DNA from: Methanobacteriota archaeon
Lineage (GTDB): Archaea > Thermoplasmatota > Poseidoniia > Poseidoniales > Poseidoniaceae
Length of the DNA: 64,000 bases
Assembly: GCA_004195635.1 (NCBI GenBank)
Contig: PSPT01000005.1
Location: forward strand, 1-64,000
Direction of reading: 5' to 3'
The notes under the pieces were generated by a model. It ran no database searches. It saw only the letters and a list, made by a program, of their open reading frames with translations, and was not told the DNA's origin. This document shows positions 57,709 through 64,000 of this stretch, piece by piece. Each line of letters opens with the position of its first letter. Within the stretch, counting starts at the first letter, position 1. The position numbers and the translations under genes are program-made.

Positions 57709-59160
57709 CTATTCAGCGCCAATTATTTCCCCATTGGCATTTATTTTGTAAAGTCTAACAGTGCTTGTTGGACCACCCATAGCCAATGGACTTCCGGAAA
57801 TTACCACTATTATTTCATTTACTTTTACTCGTCCGCTATTGAGCAAACTAATTATAGCATTTTGCATAGTGATTGAACCTCTCTCATGCTCCTCAACAAT
57901 TACACAATCAACACCCGGTAGTAGATGGGAACGGCGAGCAGCACGTATACGATTAGTTACTGCAGTAATGGGTATTCCGGGATTGTACCCTGATACCAAT
58001 CGAGGGGCATTTCCATGTTCAGTTGCAACAATTATTCTATTTGCTTTAGCAATTTTTGCCAATTCAACTCCAGCATGTGCAACTGCTCTTGTGGACTTAA
58101 ATTTTGCAAGGCTGCTTGGATTGATGCCTTGTATAGCCAAACCGTTTTCAGTTGCTTCAGCAATCCTAGCCATCGTTTCAACCGCAACCAAAGGATAATC
58201 TCCTGATGCGGTTTCACCCGACAACATTACTGCAGTTGCTCCATGCCTGATTGCAGTTGAAACATCACTTGCTTCTGCTCTTGTGGGTCGTGGATTATAA
58301 GTCATTGATTCAAGCATTTGAGTAGCGACAATCACTACCATTCCACGCGATAATGCCCCATCAATAATCCTCTGTTGGACCACAGGCACCTCCTCAAGTG
58401 GAATCTCCACTCCCAAATCGCCTCTTGCAACCATTACGGCATCTGCATAATCCAAAATTTCATCCAAGTTTATTAGGGCTGCAGGATGCTCAATTTTTGC
58501 AATGACTGGAATGTGCATTCCGGCTGCAATTATCGCCTCTTTGGCCGGATGTAAATCCTTTGCACAACGAACATAACTTACTGCCACATAATCGGCACCT
58601 GCCTCTATTGCATGAGCCAATGCAGCCTCATCCCGTGGCCCAATTGCCGGGAGGTCAACCATAGTACCCGGCACATTTATTCCCTTGCGGGCACTAACTG
58701 GGCCGCCATCCTCAACCTCACAAATAACTACACCTCCTGCACAATCAGGTGTGGATTTTACCATTAAGCGAATTAATCCATCGGCAATCAATACAGGATC
58801 CCCAGCCTGCAATTCAGCTGATAACCCCGGATAAGCCACAGGTATTTTCTCAGGGCTTACATCTGCCATTTCGGCCACTCCGCAATGAAGTTCGACAATA
58901 CTATCCTGTTTGAGAAATATCACACCTTCAAAGTCCCCCAAACGAAGTTTTGGCCCAGGTAAATCAGCCAAAATACAAGTAGGGTGTCCAAGTTCTTCCT
59001 CAAAGCCTCTAATTCGCTGATAAATCTCGGATTTATCTGCTGGTGCGCCATGTGAATAATTGAGACGGCAAACATCTACACCAGCGCGGAGGAGAGAACC
59101 CAATATCTCCTTTGAATCTGAGGCTGGGCCGATTGTTGCGATGATTCGGGTTCTCCGCAT
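57709..59160 (-). CDS. pyk: Pyruvate kinase (ORF extends to 59208; likely start at MRRTRI)
   Basis: 'RTRIIATIGPASDS', 'VMVARGDLGVEIPLEEVPVVQQRII', 'ATQMLESMTYNPRPTRAEASDVSTAI', 'MLSGETASGDYP'. Confidence 0.96.
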   Translation of the reverse strand: MRRTRIIATIGPASDSKEILGSLLRAGVDVCRLNYSHGAPADKSEIYQRIRGFEEELGHPTCILADLPGPKLRLGDFEGVIFLKQDSIVELHCGVAEMADVSPEKIPVAYPGLSAELQAGDPVLIADGLIRLMVKSTPDCAGGVVICEVEDGGPVSARKGINVPGTMVDLPAIGPRDEAALAHAIEAGADYVAVSYVRCAKDLHPAKEAIIAAGMHIPVIAKIEHPAALINLDEILDYADAVMVARGDLGVEIPLEEVPVVQQRIIDGALSRGMVVIVATQMLESMTYNPRPTRAEASDVSTAIRHGATAVMLSGETASGDYPLVAVETMARIAEATENGLAIQGINPSSLAKFKSTRAVAHAGVELAKIAKANRIIVATEHGNAPRLVSGYNPGIPITAVTNRIRAARRSHLLPGVDCVIVEEHERGSITMQNAIISLLNSGRVKVNEIIVVISGSPLAMGGPTSTVRLYKINANGEIIGAE

Positions 59161-59335
59161 GGAACCCCTAACGGGGGTTATTGTAAAGCCACTTTCTATT
59201 GAGTACATTTTTTGGGCCCTATAGTTTCATGAAAATTATTTCACTATTGAAGTTCAAGGACACACCGTGGGGAGCGTCCATGACGACTCATGTTGATGTA
59301 TTTATTATTGTAGGAACAGGATATTGATGGCAACA

Positions 59336-62041
59336 TCACTTGGATTGTATTCGCAATCCGCGTTGAAGTAATCCACCAGCATGCTCTTGCTCAATTTCAT
59401 GGAGCACTATATCTTCCTCCTCTTTCTCTTGACCTAAAGACCGGTAAGTCAACGTGAGGGAGGCAAAAAGAGCGCCAAATATCGCAAGCCAAATGAAGAA
59501 TGGAAGAAGATCGAATGGTGTGTCAAAATTCATCCAGTACGTGAAGTGATTCTGGTTTTGAACGATTGAACTCTCCATCGTTTCCGCATCCAAATCCCCT
59601 ATCATTGACGAGGATTGAATCTCAAATACTGGGGCGAGGTCACTCATTGATGGTTTTGTATTCATTGCATTAGCATCTCTTGTATCGATATAAAACCGAG
59701 TTGTTGAATCACCAGCAATAATGAGTCCAGAAAGTTGTTCAGACTTGACTTCAATTTCACTACCCAAATATATAGGTAAGGCACTTGGCATAGCATCAAG
59801 TAGTGAGAATGTCTTTAGTAAATTAGCCTGAATGGAACGTTCAGTAGGCTCTACTGAAGCCTCACATGTGTTGACAGGGATGCCCTTTACGACATCTGTA
59901 CCTGAACAGATAACCTCCGTGACTGCATAGCCAGAAACATCGACTTTGTCATCGCTTCCAGTAAGAAACCCGCCAGTCGTACCAGAGAGGTCCTCTGGGG
60001 TGATCAGCCCTAATGTTGCTTCATGCATTGCATCGTTCCGCCATGACAATTGAGTTGAACCGTCTTGTCGTAGCAACTCACCTTTTTCGCAAACAGGCCT
60101 CTCACCTGTACATATCGTGTAATTGGTACCATCCCCATTGACAACTTCATCAGAACCGTAGTAAGTCTTGTTGGATTCTAAAGAAGCCCAACCAACACCC
60201 ATATTGCTCGCATTTCCTGATGCCAGAATTGCGCTGACAGGGTCATGCCATCCGAGTAGCCAACTGTTGACTGATTGGGTGAGGTAGGGATGCGCTCCAA
60301 AACTCGTTACCAATAAATTTTCAACGAACTCGCCAAAAATATCCTCAACTACTAATTCTTGAAGGGCCCTTGCTTCATTTGTTTGAATATTGTAGGCTGC
60401 GGCAATCAAATCAAGGTTCCAATTCTGTGTTGCTGATAGTGGCGTTCCAAGGTATCCAGGTGGAGCCTTACCGGACAGTTCGCCGTAAAGGAAGAGCAGT
60501 GCTCCGTCCGTTGTGGTCAGTCCCAATGGTCCATACAATATTTCAGCCGATTGTTCGGGTGTGAGTTCAATGTCTGGAAGCAAATGTTGTGTCGCCCAAT
60601 CACCACCCTGATTCAAACTGTATTGCAAAAAACCGCCACTAATTGGATCTTTAGCACCAAAACTTGTGTTGACAAATTGCTTGGCGTTGATTGTACCATT
60701 GCCGCCAAGTAAAGCCATTTGAAGTGAAGATATGGAGTTGGCCCATCCATTTGCCCAAGAGGTTATCACATCGTATTGCTCTTGGCTTAAATCAAAAGTA
60801 GACATTGCTTCTGATGGAGATAATTCTAAAAATCTGCTTAGTCCAAATCCCGTACCTCCTGAATTTTTAGCCAACAAACCAAGTGGGCTACTGGTTCCAT
60901 TACCGTTCAGCATCAAATTTAGACAGTCCACATCAGAGAAATCCATCCCAAATAAGTTGCTTAAACGGTCAGCAATATCCTCGCTATCGGTGTATGGTGA
61001 ACCTCCACCATTCGATTGGAATTCAAAACCAATTCCAACATACAACGCCCAATCTCTAATCAGTGTTTGGGCATAATCGATGCTTTCGGAGTCGTCAAAA
61101 CCGTCACCATTCGTGTCAACCATTTCAGAAGCCAAGTAGCCGTAAGCTCTCGCTCGCTTGACCGTGATTGAATCGGTTGGATTGGCTTCAAGTTCGGATA
61201 ATAAGGCATCTGGTTCTCCCATTGAAACAAAGGCAACAGGGCCCAAATCATCTAGTAATGAAATATTAAACAGGGGGTCGGATGGATGAAATGAGGAATT
61301 CAGTGCTGTATCAAGACCTGCAAGAAAGTTGGCTATTGGTAATATATTTCCATCAAGAGTATTGGGCAGCAGTACGCTCACTTGTCCAGCGGCTTCGGCT
61401 GCAGTTAGTGCTGCGTATGAATATGAGCCAAAACCAGCACCTCCAATTGTACCGGCCATCGAGTCAATGAACTCTGCCGTAGCTATTCCTGCTTGAGTCG
61501 TATTCAGGTCTTGATTCATCATTCCACTTGAAAAACCAACTTTCGTCAAATCCATGATGCCCTTGAAAGCCATCCCAGTTGCCCCGATTAATTGCGGTCG
61601 AAACTGAATATTCAATTGAGTCAAATCCTCATCACAAGAGTTCGCACTCTCAGTAGAGCAGTAGTAACTTTTGACAACATTGTAGGTGAGTTCACCGTTC
61701 TGTTCATCATGTTCCAAAAGTGTTTTTTCCGAAGTTATTTCGTAGGTGTATGGGCCTTTCTTCTCATATCTTGGTTCAGCATCCTCTGCTAATACGTCTT
61801 CTAAATTCGCAAGATTCCAGGCATAATAATCACGAGTTGCAGTCGAAGTGGCCCAATTATCCTCGACACTCTCGCAGTTACCGTCTTCACCACAGGCAGA
61901 ATCGAGTGGAAAGGTAGCAAATTTTTCCTCTACCGCACTAGGGACTGCACCGGTGAAAACTATTGGCAAGAGTATCACATTCATGAGTAAAAAAAAGGTA
62001 GCAGCACCGAGTAGAAGCTTGTTCGGGCGGGAGGCCTGCAT
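59336..62041 (-). CDS. CD36/scavenger receptor class B-like protein (N- and C-terminal TM, large ectodomain)
   Basis: 'YYAWNLANLEDVLAEDAEPRYEKKGPYTYEITSEKTLLEHDEQNGELTYNVVKSYYC' matches the CD36 'NPxEVL..KPxxxExGPYxYxE' block; 'TGERPVCEKGELLRQDGSTQLSWRNDAM' resembles the second CD36 block; TM at both ends. Confidence 0.75.
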   Translation of the reverse strand: MQASRPNKLLLGAATFFLLMNVILLPIVFTGAVPSAVEEKFATFPLDSACGEDGNCESVEDNWATSTATRDYYAWNLANLEDVLAEDAEPRYEKKGPYTYEITSEKTLLEHDEQNGELTYNVVKSYYCSTESANSCDEDLTQLNIQFRPQLIGATGMAFKGIMDLTKVGFSSGMMNQDLNTTQAGIATAEFIDSMAGTIGGAGFGSYSYAALTAAEAAGQVSVLLPNTLDGNILPIANFLAGLDTALNSSFHPSDPLFNISLLDDLGPVAFVSMGEPDALLSELEANPTDSITVKRARAYGYLASEMVDTNGDGFDDSESIDYAQTLIRDWALYVGIGFEFQSNGGGSPYTDSEDIADRLSNLFGMDFSDVDCLNLMLNGNGTSSPLGLLAKNSGGTGFGLSRFLELSPSEAMSTFDLSQEQYDVITSWANGWANSISSLQMALLGGNGTINAKQFVNTSFGAKDPISGGFLQYSLNQGGDWATQHLLPDIELTPEQSAEILYGPLGLTTTDGALLFLYGELSGKAPPGYLGTPLSATQNWNLDLIAAAYNIQTNEARALQELVVEDIFGEFVENLLVTSFGAHPYLTQSVNSWLLGWHDPVSAILASGNASNMGVGWASLESNKTYYGSDEVVNGDGTNYTICTGERPVCEKGELLRQDGSTQLSWRNDAMHEATLGLITPEDLSGTTGGFLTGSDDKVDVSGYAVTEVICSGTDVVKGIPVNTCEASVEPTERSIQANLLKTFSLLDAMPSALPIYLGSEIEVKSEQLSGLIIAGDSTTRFYIDTRDANAMNTKPSMSDLAPVFEIQSSSMIGDLDAETMESSIVQNQNHFTYWMNFDTPFDLLPFFIWLAIFGALFASLTLTYRSLGQEKEEEDIVLHEIEQEHAGGLLQRGLRIQSK

Positions 62042-62373
62042 AATTATTGATGGAAAATATTGGTTGTTAAAGATTGAGGCGACAAAAAATCTAAGGGGCT
62101 CAATTTGTCGTGAATGTTTGAACTTCGGATCTGTTCAATCATGGTCCAAGTGCTCGATGCAGCCGAGAAGGGTTGGCATGCGACCGATACAATCGCCTCC
62201 ACCCAACAAGGGATGCAAAGCAGCCTTGGGTCGAGCAAATGCTTGGCAGTGACGCATTTTGAGGCACAGTCGTGCATCAACCCACCCCTGCTAAATAGCA
62301 AACTGCGATGTGCCAAACTAAGCAGGTAAGGGTTCTTGAGAATTTTTGCCCGGAATCAAAGGTGATGATTACG

Positions 62374-64000
62374 ATGAATAAAGATGCGATTTGGGGCATA
62401 TTAGTGATAATTCTTGTTGCGAGCCTTGCAGCAGCCATCATCGATACGGGGGAGGTCGAGATTGACCCAGAATCATCGGTTGAACACGAAGAACAAATCG
62501 TGGTCAATGAAACAGCCCTTCCGCACGATGACGGGCATTTGCATGCTGCTCCAGTCCTCAGTCTGATCGCAGCAGAAGACGATGGTGCGAGCATCTCCCT
62601 GAGTGGATTCACAATACATGCCCATCCTGACCAAGTGACGGTCGATGTTGTCTTTGAAAATGAAAGCATCATGCAATTCTCGCCGGATGCCTCAGGGCTC
62701 TGGAATGTATCATTCAATACCAATGCAAGCGGTTTGGTGAGTCTGAACCTGACGGCCACACATGCGCTTGAAAACACAACTTCTGAACCAATGGTGGTCG
62801 ATGTTGATCGTGGTGTGGAGGAATATCAGGAAGAGACTGGCAGTGGAGGCTCCGATAACAACACTGGCAACAGCACCGGCAATTCAACCGATAACGGTAG
62901 TGGCAATCAATCCGGGAACACCACCGATGGTGGTTCGGACAATAGCACTGGCAACAGCACCGATAACGGAACAGGCACGCCGACAGGGCCAACCTACAAC
63001 GCTTCAGATCTTGGCCAATTTTGGCTTGACATGTTCATGTGCCAATCCGATGATGAGGTGACCCCAAGCGATGACTTGACCACTTCTGCTGTCGAAGAGC
63101 ACGAGTGCATGGTCAGCATCACGATGAACGCCACCCACCTCACCATCACCAGCAACGGGTTGCCAAATCATGATTTTGAATCAACGCTGGCATGTTCACA
63201 AGGCGGCGACTGCACTGCAGCTCAGGCCTATGAGTGGTCGATTCCACGTTCACCTGTGAACGATACCACCGGCGGCCATGATGCCGCCAATTGCCCAAGC
63301 GCAAACGGTGCCTACACCTGCGCCCCAGACCGCAGCGACATCGCCATTGCCGTAAACGGCGTCCCGTTCTTCGGACCTGAAGACGGACCTGGTGGCGATG
63401 CGGTTGCTTCTCATCACGGTGTCTTTGAAGAAGACCGCCAACCCATTGAATTGGGCGTGTGCCACGGGCATTCAGCCCAGGGCGGCACCTACCACTACCA
63501 CGCTGATGCCAACTGCTTGCACTGGCACGCAGAAGAAGGCGAGACCATCCTCGAGGACTATGACAACAGCATTCCAGAAGCCGTTGCGGCCAACACCAAC
63601 ACTGGAAACCATTCCGAAGTCATTGGTGTGGCCTTGGATGGCTACCCAATTTACGGGTTCTGGGGCTACGATGCCAGCATGAACACCACTGAGATGACCA
63701 GTTCATACCGGCTTAAAGCAGGTGAAACGGGTTACAATGGCATTGATGATTACGAATACATCGAAGGCCTCGGTGATCTCGATGTCTGCAATGGGCACTT
63801 CGGCCCGACGCCCGATTTCCCTGACGGCATCTATCACTACCATTCGACGATACTCAACGGTGAAGGTGACATGGGTTTCCCTTACTTCCTCATCTGCTAC
63901 CATGGCGAGGTTGACCTAGGTGATGGTGGTGCTGATTGTTCTGGCTTTGGTGAAACATGGGGCCCTGGCATTGGCCCGCCACCTGAAGGTTGTGAAAGTG
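62374..64000 (+). CDS. YHYH-domain secreted protein (partial; runs off the right edge)
   Basis: Manual translation from ATG 62374: MNKDAIWGILVIILVASLAAAIIDTGEVEIDPESS...; N/S/T/G linker; 'CHGHSAQGGTYHYHADANCLHWH', 'IGVALDGYPIYGFWGYDA', 'CNGHFGPTPDFPDGIYHYHSTI'. Confidence 0.85.
   Translation, partial: MNKDAIWGILVIILVASLAAAIIDTGEVEIDPESSVEHEEQIVVNETALPHDDGHLHAAPVLSLIAAEDDGASISLSGFTIHAHPDQVTVDVVFENESIMQFSPDASGLWNVSFNTNASGLVSLNLTATHALENTTSEPMVVDVDRGVEEYQEETGSGGSDNNTGNSTGNSTDNGSGNQSGNTTDGGSDNSTGNSTDNGTGTPTGPTYNASDLGQFWLDMFMCQSDDEVTPSDDLTTSAVEEHECMVSITMNATHLTITSNGLPNHDFESTLACSQGGDCTAAQAYEWSIPRSPVNDTTGGHDAANCPSANGAYTCAPDRSDIAIAVNGVPFFGPEDGPGGDAVASHHGVFEEDRQPIELGVCHGHSAQGGTYHYHADANCLHWHAEEGETILEDYDNSIPEAVAANTNTGNHSEVIGVALDGYPIYGFWGYDASMNTTEMTSSYRLKAGETGYNGIDDYEYIEGLGDLDVCNGHFGPTPDFPDGIYHYHSTILNGEGDMGFPYFLICYHGEVDLGDGGADCSGFGETWGPGIGPPPEGCES

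Noticed and set aside
62277-62777. 166-aa minus-strand ORF
   Set aside because: Antisense to the YHYH gene, whose reading frame shows clear signal peptide and domain motifs.
62762-63061. Plus-strand Thr/Ala-rich ORF (99 aa), and similar ORFs at 63392 and 63722
   Set aside because: Out-of-frame readings within the high-GC YHYH gene.
1-64000. CRISPR arrays, rRNA, transposases, restriction-modification or known defence genes
   Set aside because: None seen; the only repeats found are short tandem repeats listed as features.

Overview
This window is a compact, mostly low-GC (about 40% by eye) archaeal chromosome segment. The gene content (archaeosine TgtA, CTP-dependent riboflavin kinase, archaeal-type PheS, DRG-type GTPase, many Asp/Asn-rich membrane-anchored surface proteins) fits a marine Thermoplasmatota lineage (MGII/MGIII-like); that assignment is inference. 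Main content: a SUF Fe-S assembly operon (sufC-B-D-S-E plus a DUF59 gene) divergent from a NifU-like gene; tgtA; a two-ATPase/two-permease ABC cassette; truA, ribK, a PqqB-like hydrolase and kbl; a PATAN/DUF835-like gene coupled to a DnaA-like AAA+ gene; citrate synthase; tatC; folD; a tRNA-Thr(TGT); a PPC/CARDB/TSP3-type surface protein; pheS; an eight-domain sulfur-oxidation-like operon (ArsR, TusA, DsrE2-like, rhodanese-persulfide dioxygenase, fused FeS-NrfD subunit, molybdopterin oxidoreductase, TauE); an RND exporter; pyruvate kinase; a CD36/scavenger-receptor-B-like protein; and a truncated higher-GC YHYH-domain protein at the right edge. The most notable observations are (1) an apparently circularly permuted GDPD-family protein (the HRG motif is at the C-terminus), (2) the CD36-like two-TM protein in an archaeal context, (3) the sulfur operon with a fused SoeB-SoeC-like subunit, and (4) the DnaA-like ATPase lacking a recognisable DnaA DNA-binding domain. 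No CRISPR array, rRNA or obvious transposon was seen. All family calls are from reading motifs; no database search was run.
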